From Pseudoalteromonas luteoviolacea NCIMB 1944 (GTDB taxonomy: Bacteria; Pseudomonadota; Gammaproteobacteria; Enterobacterales; Alteromonadaceae), in contig NZ_AUXS01000027.1 of assembly GCF_001625565.1 (NCBI RefSeq), positions 1 to 64,000 on the forward strand: a DNA stretch of 64,000 nucleotides. Direction: 5' to 3'. This document shows positions 19,168 to 27,959 of the stretch, one piece after another. Each line of letters starts with the position of its first letter. Within the stretch, counting starts at the first letter, position 1. Under the pieces are notes generated by a model that searched no databases, had not been told where the DNA came from, and was given only the letters and a program-made list of their open reading frames with translations. The position numbers were made by a program, and so were the translations under genes.

Positions 19168-19833
19168 ATGAAAAAAATAAATCTAACTACTTGGGAACGA
19201 GCTGAGCATTTTCAGTTTTATCAGCAGTTCGATGACCCAAACTTCAATATTGTCACTTCACTTGATACTCATTCTTTATATGCAGATGCACAGGAGGCAA
19301 AGCTGCCTTTTTCCGATTGTTATCTATACTGCTTAACACAAGCACTGAGAGTATGTGATTTTATGCGTTTGCGAATTGTGGACAACGCACCTGTAGAAGT
19401 TGATGACGTAGCAATTAGTAGTACATTCTTAGCTGAGAACAAAACTTTCAGATTTATTTTGTTAGAAAACTGCGATTCAATTGATGAATTTGTCACAAAG
19501 AACCAAGCTAATAAGCAGCGAGGGCTAAAACAGCGATTACTAAATGAAGAATTTATCTCTCAAAGTGATGCTGTCGATCGAGTTTATGTTTCTATATTAC
19601 CTTGGTTTGAGGTATATGGATTCAAGCATGCTCGTCATAATGGGGATAATTTAGGCATCCCTAAAGTTGTTTTTGGTAAATTTAACAAAGAGAAAAATAG
19701 CTTGTCTGTATCAATAGAGGTACATCATGGATTGGTGGACGGGTATCATTTATCACTGTTTTTAGATGAATTCCGTCGTCAGATCATTGCGTTATGTGAA
19801 TATTTACAAAGTAAAAAAAATTTTGGGGGCTGA
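19168..19833 (+). CDS. chloramphenicol acetyltransferase-like acyltransferase
   Basis: 221 residues, the length of type A CAT enzymes (about 213-219). It has the active-site motif HHGLVDGYH at 186-194, where His187 would be the base and Asp191 the structural Asp of HHxxxDG. The N-terminus (WERAEHFQFYQQFDDPNFNI) is CAT-like as well. Family members acetylate chloramphenicol using acetyl-CoA, but many chromosomal homologues have unknown acceptors. It follows the leucine dehydrogenase terminator by 12 bases, so it probably needs its own promoter or readthrough. Confidence 0.85.
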   Translation: MKKINLTTWERAEHFQFYQQFDDPNFNIVTSLDTHSLYADAQEAKLPFSDCYLYCLTQALRVCDFMRLRIVDNAPVEVDDVAISSTFLAENKTFRFILLENCDSIDEFVTKNQANKQRGLKQRLLNEEFISQSDAVDRVYVSILPWFEVYGFKHARHNGDNLGIPKVVFGKFNKEKNSLSVSIEVHHGLVDGYHLSLFLDEFRRQIIALCEYLQSKKNFGG

Positions 19834-20212
19834 TAATATTGTGTTATATGCAATTCTTTTTTCCTGCGAAAATATTCTAACGCAATGAAAAATAAAGCCA
19901 AACCGATGATTTTAAATGTAGATGGAAATAAGACTTGGTTAATTTTTAACTGTAATAAATTGTTAATTAAGTTGCTTTGTGTATGAAAAGTAAGTGATTT
20001 AAGTTTTTTTTCTTTGTTTTGTTGTTAATGCAATGTTTTATTTCAAGTTATTAGAAGTACTATCACAAAATTAGTTTTAAACATGAAGTTGACATGGGCA
20101 AATGCATTTAGCATTATTGCACGGTTGATACTTCTAAAAAGGTATCCGGGGTACTCTTCTTTAGTTGAGTGCAAAAATTATAAAAGTAACATTACTTAAT
20201 TGGTTGGGAACT
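19834..20212. other. AT-rich region upstream of the TonB2 operon
   Basis: 379 bases without a gene I can support. The only clear signal is a promoter-like sequence with an inverted repeat at 20089-20117. Confidence 0.6.
20089..20117 (+). promoter_or_regulatory. putative sigma-70 promoter with operator-like repeat
   Basis: TTGACA (20089-20094), a 17-base spacer, CATTAT (20112-20117). An inverted repeat AATGC-N5-GCATT (20101-20115) covers the spacer and the start of the -10, where a repressor would block RNA polymerase. Fur would be the expected regulator of a TonB operon, but the repeat is not a clear Fur box. Confidence 0.45.
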
Positions 20213-20983
20213 ATGTCTGTTAAAATCAGAAAGAGTCTTGTAGCTTCAGCGTTATTTGGCGCGGCAGCATTTGCAAGCAGCAATGTGATGGCAGATCCTT
20301 TGAATGACATACAGAAAGTAGGTCAGCAAACTCAAAAGGCTGCTCAAAAGTCTCAAGAAAAAGTTGATAAAATTTACGGTCAGTCTATCGATATGATTGC
20401 TGAATATCGTACTACTGTAGATGAAACAGAGCTTCTAAAAGTATACAACGACCACGTTGCACGTTTGGTAGCGGACCAAAATGCAAATATTGAGTCTCTA
20501 GAGCGTCAGATCGCAACAGTTGATAAAACTAAGCAAGACGTTGTGCCTTTGATGTATCGCATGATTGATACACTCGAGCAATTCATCAAAGCGGACGTCC
20601 CGTTTGATACAGAAAAGCGTTTAGAGCGTGTTGAAAGACTACGTGAAACACTATCTAACGCAAAAGTAACCACTTCTGAGAAATATCGTCAGGTACTTGA
20701 AGCATACACAGTTGAAACTGCTTACGGTACTGCAATGACAGCTTCTCAAGGTTCACTGGAAATCGACGGTAAAAATATCAACGTTGACTTCGCACGTCTA
20801 GGTCGTATTGCATATGTTGCTCAGTCATTCGATCAAAAGAATGCATGGGTTTGGGACAACAGTGCAAAGCAGTGGCAATCACTAGGTGAAGAATACCTTA
20901 AGCCTATCAAAGACATGATCCGTATCGCACGTGGTCAGGCTGCCCCTGAACTAGTTAAACTTCCTATTTTCGGCGCGGAGTAA
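20213..20983 (+). CDS. DUF3450 periplasmic protein of TonB2 operon
   Basis: 256 residues from ATG 20213, preceded by GGGA. A signal peptide (MSVKIRKSLVASALFGAAAF ending NVMA-DP) directs it to the periplasm. The mature part is a long helical coiled coil (residues 25-110) with a C-terminal AYVAQSFDQKNAWVWD segment typical of DUF3450. In Vibrio the homologue precedes ttpC in the TonB2 operon. The precise role is unknown; it probably works with the periplasmic domain of TtpC. It is six bases from the next gene. Confidence 0.88.
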   Translation: MSVKIRKSLVASALFGAAAFASSNVMADPLNDIQKVGQQTQKAAQKSQEKVDKIYGQSIDMIAEYRTTVDETELLKVYNDHVARLVADQNANIESLERQIATVDKTKQDVVPLMYRMIDTLEQFIKADVPFDTEKRLERVERLRETLSNAKVTTSEKYRQVLEAYTVETAYGTAMTASQGSLEIDGKNINVDFARLGRIAYVAQSFDQKNAWVWDNSAKQWQSLGEEYLKPIKDMIRIARGQAAPELVKLPIFGAE

Positions 20984-20989
20984 TAAAAC

Positions 20990-22354
20990 ATGAAGAAGCT
21001 ATTTAAAGGTTTTGCAGTTGCTGCAGCATTAACAGTTTCTGCTGGTGCCGCGTTGAATGCACATGCAAACACTGAAGCACTAGACAAGATCCTTGAGCAA
21101 GTTAAACAGAACCGTATCTCTGAAGGTAAAATTAACAAAGCTCGTGAGCAAGAATTCTTGTCTGATCGCGCTGACAAGCAAGCGCTATTAAACAAAGCTA
21201 AGCGTGACCTTGCTGCTGAAAAAGCACGTGGTGAGCGTCTTAACAAGCAATTCAAGCAAAACGAAGTAACACTTTCTGAGAAAGAAACTGAGCTAGTAAA
21301 CGCACAGGGTACTCTTGGTGAGATGTTCGGTGTGGTACGTCGTTCAGCGGCAGATGCTATCGGTTCAATCGAAGCGTCAATCGTAAGTGCTGAAAAGCCA
21401 GGACGTGCAGAAGTTCTTCGTTCTCTAGCAGCAGCTAAAGAGCTTCCAACTACACGTGAATTAGAAGAGCTTTGGATTGCTTTCCAAACTGAAATGACTG
21501 AATCTGCTAAAACATCTACTTTCGAAGCTGAAGTAGCTGAACTAAGCGGTGACATCAATGTTAAGCCTGTTACTCGTATCGGTAACTTCAACCTAATCAC
21601 ACAAGATGGTTACGTTGTTTACGATGCAGAGAACAAATCAATCGTTCCTCTAGGTAAGCAGCCTGCATCAAACGTTGTTGCTACAATTGGCGATCTTCTT
21701 AACACGCCTGCAAGCAGCTATGTACCTTTCGTTGTTGACCCAACTCGTGGCGCAATTCTTCGTCTAAACACGCAGAAAGCAACACCAGAAGAGCGTTGGC
21801 ACCAAGGTGACACGGTTGGTTACATCATCACTGCATTGTTAGCACTAGGTGCACTAATCGCACTTGTACGTTTTGTTGACCTTATGCTTGTTGGTGCGAA
21901 AATCAAATCGCAAATCAAGAATGCGAACAACCCAAGTGACAACAACCCTCTTGGTCGTATCTTGAAAGTTTACCATGACAACAAGAACCAAGACGTTGAA
22001 AACCTTGAGCTTAAACTTGACGAAGCAATTCTACGTGAAACGCCTCGCATCGAAGCTGGTATCAACATCATCAAGATCCTTGCTGCTATCGCACCGCTAC
22101 TAGGTCTACTAGGTACGGTTGTTGGTATGATCTTAACGTTCGAATCAATTACTCTATTCGGTACTGGTGATCCGAAGATCATGGCAGGTAACATCTCTCT
22201 AGCACTTGTTACAACAGCTCTTGGTCTAATTGCTGCGCTACCACTAATCCTACTTCACGCTATTGTAGCTGGTCGTAGTAAATCAATCCTACACGTTCTT
22301 GACGAGCAAAGCGCGGGTATCGTTGCTGCGCACGCGGAGAAGGAGAAAGCATAA
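20990..22354 (+). CDS. ttpC: TtpC-type MotA/TolQ/ExbB proton channel protein
   Basis: 454 residues. Signal peptide (AAALTVSAGAALNAHA), then a periplasmic coiled-coil domain to about 280, a membrane helix (about 280-302, YIITALLALGALIALVRFV), a cytoplasmic loop and two further helices containing APLLGLLGTVVGMILTFESI, the ExbB/TolQ core. This long form with an N-terminal extension matches TtpC of the Vibrio TonB2 system, which is needed for siderophore uptake there. The stop overlaps the next ATG by one base (TAATG), indicating coupled translation. Confidence 0.92.
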   Translation: MKKLFKGFAVAAALTVSAGAALNAHANTEALDKILEQVKQNRISEGKINKAREQEFLSDRADKQALLNKAKRDLAAEKARGERLNKQFKQNEVTLSEKETELVNAQGTLGEMFGVVRRSAADAIGSIEASIVSAEKPGRAEVLRSLAAAKELPTTRELEELWIAFQTEMTESAKTSTFEAEVAELSGDINVKPVTRIGNFNLITQDGYVVYDAENKSIVPLGKQPASNVVATIGDLLNTPASSYVPFVVDPTRGAILRLNTQKATPEERWHQGDTVGYIITALLALGALIALVRFVDLMLVGAKIKSQIKNANNPSDNNPLGRILKVYHDNKNQDVENLELKLDEAILRETPRIEAGINIIKILAAIAPLLGLLGTVVGMILTFESITLFGTGDPKIMAGNISLALVTTALGLIAALPLILLHAIVAGRSKSILHVLDEQSAGIVAAHAEKEKA

Positions 22355-22878
22355 TGCTAGTCCTGGTGGAGACGTGGGAATCTATCAGGGATTTTGTTGC
22401 TACAGGCGGCGACGTACTGTTCGTTGTCGCGATGGCACTCTTTCTTATGTGGGTATTAATGATTGAGCGCTATTGGTTCCTATTAGTTGAATTCCCTAGA
22501 ATGCATAAGGGGATTGTAGCTAAATGGGATGCCCGCCAAGATACTACATCTTGGTACGCACACAGAATCCGTGAAGCATGGGTTTCTGAAGCGTCTGAAA
22601 AATTAGATGAGCGTATGTTGATTATCAAAACATTGGTTGCAATGTGTCCATTAATCGGTCTACTAGGTACAGTTACAGGTATGATTTCGGTATTCGAAAC
22701 CATGGCTACACAAGGTACTGGTAACCCGCGTTTGATGGCGTCAGGCATTTCAATGGCAACGATACCAACAATGGCTGGAATGGTTGCGGCACTATCTGGT
22801 GTATTCTTTAGCACTCGCCTAGAAGCGAGAGCAAAAATGGCTAAAGAAAAACTTATCGATAGCTTGCCACATCACTAG
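22354..22878 (+). CDS. exbB2: ExbB2 biopolymer transporter
   Basis: 174 residues, short ExbB typical of TonB2 systems. An N-terminal helix (DVLFVVAMALFLMWVLMIERY) is followed by two helices that include CPLIGLLGTVTGMISVFETM, the proton-channel core shared with TtpC. With ExbD it converts proton motive force into TonB movement at the inner membrane. It sits between ttpC (one-base overlap) and exbD2 (14-base gap). Confidence 0.94.
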   Translation: MLVLVETWESIRDFVATGGDVLFVVAMALFLMWVLMIERYWFLLVEFPRMHKGIVAKWDARQDTTSWYAHRIREAWVSEASEKLDERMLIIKTLVAMCPLIGLLGTVTGMISVFETMATQGTGNPRLMASGISMATIPTMAGMVAALSGVFFSTRLEARAKMAKEKLIDSLPHH

Positions 22879-22892
22879 AGAGAGATATAAAT

Positions 22893-23297
22893 ATGGCACG
22901 TAAACAGCGTTTTCGTGAAGAAGAAGAAGCAGCAGTAGATATGACGCCGATGCTTGACATCGTATTCATCATGTTGATCTTCTTCATCGTAACTACCTCT
23001 TTTGTTAAAGAGGCAGGCATTGAAGTTAAAAAGCCAAAAGCTGCACAGGCTCAAACTAAGAAAAATGCAAACATCTTCATCGCTATCCGTGAAAACGGTG
23101 AGATTTGGATGGACAAGCGTCAAGTCGATGTTGAGCGTGTAAGCGCTAACCTTGAGAACCTATTGGCTGAACAACAAACTGAGACTGTCATTATCCAAGC
23201 GGATAAAGGCGCTAAGCACGGTGTTGTTGTGAAGGTAATGGACCAGATCAAGGCAACTGATGATGGACTGAAGATTTCAATAGCTGGAGCTAAGTAA
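22893..23297 (+). CDS. exbD2: ExbD2 biopolymer transporter
   Basis: 134 residues. One membrane helix (MLDIVFIMLIFFIVTTSFV, about 20-38) contains Asp22, the proton-carrying Asp equivalent to E. coli Asp25. The C-terminal periplasmic domain has the ExbD/TolR pattern ending VVVKVMDQIKATDDGLKISI. The start follows GAGAGA. The stop overlaps the tonB2 ATG by one base. Confidence 0.95.
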   Translation: MARKQRFREEEEAAVDMTPMLDIVFIMLIFFIVTTSFVKEAGIEVKKPKAAQAQTKKNANIFIAIRENGEIWMDKRQVDVERVSANLENLLAEQQTETVIIQADKGAKHGVVVKVMDQIKATDDGLKISIAGAK

Positions 23298-23911
23298 TGA
23301 TTCGATTTCTGTTTTCACTTCTCGCAGGTGGGGCAGTAACTTTCGGCTTATTCTTCTTTATGTCTTACCTCATCTCCGGTGGAGCTGAGAGGGCAGACAA
23401 CCAAAAAGAAGAGATCATAGTCGAGATTATGTCGAATCCGCCTGAATCAGATGTGCAGGAGAGGAAGCGTGTGCCGCCTCCACCTCCTCCACCGCCTAAG
23501 CAGCCGCCTAAACCGCAGCCGCCACAGCCAGAGACTTCAAACCCTGCTGCTGGTGCAATTGGTTTTAACATGCCTAGCATCAGTATTGGTGGTACGGCAG
23601 GTGGTCTGAGTGGCCCGGGTGATTTCGGTCGTGATGGTGAAGCAACACCTATCGTTCGTATTGAACCTAAATACCCACCGCAAGCAGCGCGTGATGGTAA
23701 AGAAGGCTGGGTACAGCTTGAATTTACTATCAATGAGCTGGGTGGCGTAGAAGATATTAAAATTATTGCAGCTGAACCTAAGCGTATCTTCAACCGTGAA
23801 GCGCAACGTGCACTTCGTAAGTGGAAGTACAGACCAAAGATTGTTGATGGTAAACCTCAGAAACAATTTGGTATTCAGGTTCAACTAGATTTCAACCTTA
23901 ACCAGGACTAA
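23297..23911 (+). CDS. tonB2: TonB2 energy-transducing protein
   Basis: 204 residues. An N-terminal membrane anchor (LLAGGAVTFGLFFFMSYLI, about 8-26) leads to a proline-rich rod (residues 55-78, PPPPPPPPKQPPKPQPPQPE) and a C-terminal TonB domain (YPPQAARDGKEGWVQLEFTI through ALRKWKYRP). It spans the periplasm and opens TonB-dependent receptors. Shorter than E. coli TonB (239), as expected for TonB2. It is 10 bases upstream of the TPR gene. Confidence 0.95.
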   Translation: MIRFLFSLLAGGAVTFGLFFFMSYLISGGAERADNQKEEIIVEIMSNPPESDVQERKRVPPPPPPPPKQPPKPQPPQPETSNPAAGAIGFNMPSISIGGTAGGLSGPGDFGRDGEATPIVRIEPKYPPQAARDGKEGWVQLEFTINELGGVEDIKIIAAEPKRIFNREAQRALRKWKYRPKIVDGKPQKQFGIQVQLDFNLNQD

Positions 23912-23921
23912 GGAGTAAGAT

Positions 23922-25184
23922 ATGAAGCAAATGTCAAAAGCAACAGCTCTTGCTCTGATGATGTCTCTAGCGGGCGGTGCACTTAGCACCGCTGCGTTTG
24001 CAGCGCCAGATCCGGCAAAGATCGAAGCGCGCAAAAATGCTAAGACTAAAGTTATGGGTGAGCGTGTTGGTAAAAAGGTCATTAAAGCTTTCGACCTTTA
24101 CAACGAAGACAAAGTTGATGAAGCCATCACTTTACTTCTTGATATCGATGCATCTGACGATTTTGATAAGGCTACGGTAAATCGTTACTTAGGTAACCTT
24201 TATGCTCAAAAAGAAGAGTATAAAACGGCTATCAAGTATATTCGTCAAGCAGTAGCGCCTGACGTACTTAACTTTAAAGATCATGCTGATCTTATGAAGT
24301 TACTCGGTGACCTATTAATTGGTACTGAGCAGTATGAAGGTGCTAAAAAGGCCTATTACGACTGGATGGACTTTACGGGTGAACAAGACCCTAAAGTTTA
24401 TGGTCGTATTGCTCAAGCAAACTATGAGCTTAAAAAGTTTGCTGATGTGATTGAGCCTGCTGACCAAGCGATTGCTCTAAATAAAGAAGAGCCTAACAAG
24501 TCTTACTACATGCTAAAAATCGGTTCATACTTTGAACTGAAGCAGTATAAGAACGCTGTTAGTGTTGCTGAAACGCTTGTTAAAATCTTCCCGGAAGATA
24601 AGCAGGTTTGGACTCAACTTGGTTCATTCTATATGCAAACAGAACAGTACCGTAAAGGTCAAACTGTGATGGAAATTGCATATGATAAGGGCTATTTTGA
24701 GAAAGAGAACCACTACAAGATCCTTGGTAGTTACTACTCATTGAATGAGATCCCTTATAAAGCGGCTGCTACGTTTGAAAAGGCGATCAAAGACAAGCAC
24801 ATTGAGCGTACAAAGCAAAATGTGACTGCGACGGCAAGTTACTTCCACCAAGCGAAGAACATTGACAAAGCAGCAAAGTACTACGAAGAAGCAGCAAAGT
24901 TTGATAACGACCCAGAGATGTACAGAAAGGCTGGTAGCTTATTGCTACAAGACCTTCAGTATGCAGCGGCTGTTGTTCGTTTAAACAAAGCACTTGATCT
25001 TGGCTCGAAGAAGAAGGGTACTATCTACTCTGATTTAGCCGAAGCTTATCTTTATCAAGAGAAGTACAAGCAAGCATACCGTGCAATTATTGAGGCTCAA
25101 AAAGATCCTCAAACTCGCAGGTTTGCTCGCAGCTGGGCTGCATTCATTAAAGAAAAAGCACAGCGTAAAGGCATCAGTCTTTAA
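23922..25184 (+). CDS. TPR-repeat protein of the TonB2 operon
   Basis: 420 residues. Signal peptide (MSLAGGALSTAAFAAPD) and then nine or so TPR-like repeats, e.g. ATVNRYLGNLYAQKEEYKTA and TIYSDLAEAYLYQEKYKQAY. Last gene of the operon, as in Vibrio, where a TPR protein follows tonB2. Likely a periplasmic scaffold for the transduction complex; the partner is not known. Starts after an AAGGAGTAAGA ribosome site and ends at a terminator (25188-25212). Confidence 0.88.
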   Translation: MKQMSKATALALMMSLAGGALSTAAFAAPDPAKIEARKNAKTKVMGERVGKKVIKAFDLYNEDKVDEAITLLLDIDASDDFDKATVNRYLGNLYAQKEEYKTAIKYIRQAVAPDVLNFKDHADLMKLLGDLLIGTEQYEGAKKAYYDWMDFTGEQDPKVYGRIAQANYELKKFADVIEPADQAIALNKEEPNKSYYMLKIGSYFELKQYKNAVSVAETLVKIFPEDKQVWTQLGSFYMQTEQYRKGQTVMEIAYDKGYFEKENHYKILGSYYSLNEIPYKAAATFEKAIKDKHIERTKQNVTATASYFHQAKNIDKAAKYYEEAAKFDNDPEMYRKAGSLLLQDLQYAAAVVRLNKALDLGSKKKGTIYSDLAEAYLYQEKYKQAYRAIIEAQKDPQTRRFARSWAAFIKEKAQRKGISL

Positions 25185-25187
25185 TTT

Positions 25188-25212
25188 AAAAGCCCCGACA
25201 GGGGCTTTTTTA
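25188..25212 (+). terminator. TonB2 operon terminator
   Basis: AAAGCCCC and GGGGCTTT pair over a GACA loop, with a T-run extending to 25211. Confidence 0.9.
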
Positions 25213-25367
25213 TTGCTTGTTACTAAAGTTTGATTCAAAACATATTCATGTCGAAAAGTTTGCGTAAACTATGCCATGCATTCCTTTGTGAAAGTGATCT
25301 CTTTAAATAATTACTCACGCCATATGGTAATAGGGCACTGATGTAATACTTACGAAGTGGAGATTTG

Positions 25368-26390
25368 ATGTTGAGAAATTTTAGTATAGTAACTGTGTTG
25401 TGTTTAACGATGTGTTTAGGTGCTTGTAGCAACCCTAAAGAAACTATCAATCTAGCGCAATTTGATCAGCAGATCCGCGCTTTAAACTGGTTTTCTGCCG
25501 GTAGCCCCAATACAGATGTTGAAAAGGTTATGCCTTTTGATGATGCTTACTTATCTCGTCGTCATGCATTACTTGAGAACCTCGACTATACAGAGCTTAG
25601 CCGAGAGAATAAACACACTTACGCCTACCTTAAAATTCAGCAGCGATATCCAGAGCGGTTTCTGATATGGCCTGCCCAAATCAATGTGCTAGAGTCGGCG
25701 GTCAAACACTTTTCCCAACAAGAAATAGATGCTTGGCTATCTCTGGCAAAATTAACACTGCAAACGGGCAGAGACAGTAAGATTTTGTTATCTCGTATTG
25801 AAAAGGCACAGATCTTATCCTATCTGGAGTCCACATCTTACAACAGTAAAGCGGCTCGCGAATTAGCGCACTATTTACACACGTACAATACTCGCTCAGG
25901 GATCGGTTTATATCAACATCCCAACGGAAAAGAGTGGTATCAAAGCAAAATCAACTACTATACCGATGGTGTCTATGCGCCCTACGAACTTGCTGATATG
26001 TTGAGTCAGACAACGCAGAAAGTGTCTGAGCCAATTCGGCTTAATTGGCAAGCTAATGAAGAGTTGATATCCCAGCCTATGGCATTGAACCTGTTGGGCG
26101 ATAAATGCGAGCCTGTTGCAGGTATGAACTGGCGTGATCTGTTTATCAATATCCGCAAAACGGTGTTAGAGTGTGGAACTGTACTAAGTAAAGAGCAACT
26201 ATCTGTTGCAGCGACTCTCGCAGAGGTAGACATTGGTGTACATATGTTTGCTTGGTCTCAACAGCAAGCAATGCATAGGTTACAATCACGTTTAGTGATA
26301 GACGAAGCGCAAGCCTATGCGTTACTAAAAAATATTGTATTATTCCCAGCTACAACACTGGTCTATTTACCTCATTTCAAGCGTCTGTAA
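25368..26390 (+). CDS. lipoprotein, distantly DUF885-like
   Basis: 340 residues from ATG 25368, which follows GTGGAG. A lipoprotein signal ends in LGAC with Cys20 as the lipid site. The mature protein is helical. The segment GIGLYQHPNGKEWYQSKINY followed by YTDGVYAPYELADM resembles the PxGxxYY...TDLTPEE stretch of DUF885 proteins, but the protein is shorter than DUF885 (about 550-600) and lacks the C-terminal HExxH-like part, so it would be a half-length relative. Function unknown. Its last 14 bases overlap the convergent zinc-finger gene. Confidence 0.55.
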   Translation: MLRNFSIVTVLCLTMCLGACSNPKETINLAQFDQQIRALNWFSAGSPNTDVEKVMPFDDAYLSRRHALLENLDYTELSRENKHTYAYLKIQQRYPERFLIWPAQINVLESAVKHFSQQEIDAWLSLAKLTLQTGRDSKILLSRIEKAQILSYLESTSYNSKAARELAHYLHTYNTRSGIGLYQHPNGKEWYQSKINYYTDGVYAPYELADMLSQTTQKVSEPIRLNWQANEELISQPMALNLLGDKCEPVAGMNWRDLFINIRKTVLECGTVLSKEQLSVAATLAEVDIGVHMFAWSQQQAMHRLQSRLVIDEAQAYALLKNIVLFPATTLVYLPHFKRL

Positions 26391-26742
26391 GAACTTTTGC
26401 TGGGCTGCATTGGCTGCATCTTTGGGTGGCTGGGTCTTGTTCTAAAAGGGCTTCTTCGATTTCTTGTTCGCAATCACAACAAAAGCCAAATTGACCGATG
26501 TCGATTTGACACAATGCTGCTTCAATTTGCACAAGTCGCTGGTAGCTAGGGAACTGACTTGGGCAAATTTTCTCATTGATACTATCTATCCAGTCTGTCG
26601 GTGACGTACTTTCTAGTACTTCCGCGAGTTCTAGAATCACAGGATTAGTGTTGGTTTTTAAGTCTTGGATAAAGCTTGTTCTAGTCTGAACAAGCTCGTT
26701 CCGTAATTTTACTTGGCATTGCTTTAGTAGATTTTCATTCAT
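26377..26742 (-). CDS. DksA/TraR-family zinc-finger protein
   Basis: 121 residues. The C-terminus has the DksA/TraR C4 zinc finger: IGQFGFCCDCEQEIEEALL then PATQRCSQC. The N-terminal coiled coil seen in DksA (151 residues) is short, closer to plasmid-type or YbiI-type members. DksA-like proteins enter the RNA polymerase secondary channel. Whether this one binds ppGpp or polymerase is not visible. It follows dusC by 42 bases on the same strand, so the two may form an operon. Confidence 0.85.
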   Translation of the reverse strand: MNENLLKQCQVKLRNELVQTRTSFIQDLKTNTNPVILELAEVLESTSPTDWIDSINEKICPSQFPSYQRLVQIEAALCQIDIGQFGFCCDCEQEIEEALLEQDPATQRCSQCSPAKVLTDA

Positions 26743-26784
26743 GGGCAGGTTCTCCTCTGAATGCCCATTATCTAATGCAATCAG

Positions 26785-27765
26785 TTAGATGTTATGATTT
26801 GAATCAAGTGACGGAGATTTTGCGTATTTCTCAAGCACGGTAACGACATCTAATTTTGTTTTTAAACGTTTTATTTCTTCAAATAAACCATGTGCTTCAG
26901 GATATTGTAACTTTAAGTACCCTAGCCATTGTTTGGTTCGCGCAGAAAAATACTTTTCGCTGACATTCTCGTCCTGATGCATTGATGAGTTGAGAATGTG
27001 GTATACAACTTCTTGCCAGCTCAAGGGCTGGTATATTTTATTACTAGCATGCGCCTTGATTTTTGCTGCTAAGTCCGGCGTTGCAAGTGCGCCTCGACCA
27101 AGCATGAGGTCTTCGCATTGACTTTGCTGCTGGCATCTTAGTGCATCTTCAATTTGCCATATTTCACCATTGGCAACAACGGGTATGGAGAGTCGTTTGA
27201 GCAATGGAGGGATCTTCTCCCAATATGCCGGCGGTTTATAGCCATCGCGTTTCGTTCTTGCGTGGATAGCTAAACTTGATGCCCCTGCGCTTTGCACTGC
27301 ATCTACAATTTCGCTACTGTTGGCGTCATCATCAAAGCCAAGTCTAATTTTAGCGCTGACAACGTGCTCTTCGGGGACCGCTTCCCTAACAGCCTTAATG
27401 ATTTGGTAGATTTGTTCTGGCTCTTTGAGTAAAACGGCGCCGCCTTTACTTTTATTGACGGTTTTTGCTGGACAGCCAAAATTAAGGTCAATACCGTGAG
27501 AACCCAGTTTGACGGCTTTGCGCGCATTGGCTGCGAGTACGTGGGGTACTTGCCCTAACAATTGGATCCTAACAGGTGTTCCTGCTCGGGTTAAACCGCC
27601 ATTCAGTAATTCTGGGCAGTAGCGCACGAATACTCTTCTTGGCAATGTTAAGTCAACAACTCGCACAAATTCGGTGACGCAAAGGTCAAACCCACCGAGA
27701 TCTGTCAGTAATTCACGCATTTTAAAGTCGACAACGCCCTCCATTGGGGCCAATATAAGTTTCAT
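26785..27765 (-). CDS. dusC: tRNA-dihydrouridine(16) synthase
   Basis: 326 residues, flavin-dependent reductase making dihydrouridine in the tRNA D-loop. Seen: APMEGVVDFKMRELLTDLGG at the N-terminus, the FMN/active-site block LNFGCPAKTVNKSKGGAVLL with the catalytic Cys, and SLAIHARTKRDGYKPPAYWE. The GVVD and TKRDGYKPPA residues are those of the DusC subfamily rather than DusA/DusB. Length matches E. coli DusC (315). It is transcribed away from the HvfA-like operon across a 194-base gap. Confidence 0.93.
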   Translation of the reverse strand: MKLILAPMEGVVDFKMRELLTDLGGFDLCVTEFVRVVDLTLPRRVFVRYCPELLNGGLTRAGTPVRIQLLGQVPHVLAANARKAVKLGSHGIDLNFGCPAKTVNKSKGGAVLLKEPEQIYQIIKAVREAVPEEHVVSAKIRLGFDDDANSSEIVDAVQSAGASSLAIHARTKRDGYKPPAYWEKIPPLLKRLSIPVVANGEIWQIEDALRCQQQSQCEDLMLGRGALATPDLAAKIKAHASNKIYQPLSWQEVVYHILNSSMHQDENVSEKYFSARTKQWLGYLKLQYPEAHGLFEEIKRLKTKLDVVTVLEKYAKSPSLDSNHNI

Positions 27766-27959
27766 CAGTACTGCACCAAAATAAAATTCGCGCTATTCTA
27801 TATGAGATGGAGCGAATTATTAATATAAATCTTATCTGTTCCTCATACACAACTGCCCATTTGTGTGGCTCTACACTCAAAATAGAAAAACTTTGAAATT
27901 AGTTTTTAGGTAATAGGGTCTATTAAACGAACCCGAATTAATGATTGAGAGAAATAACG

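Noticed and set aside
19834..20088. Search for a small RNA in the AT-rich region
   Set aside because: No stable hairpin followed by a T-tract is visible.
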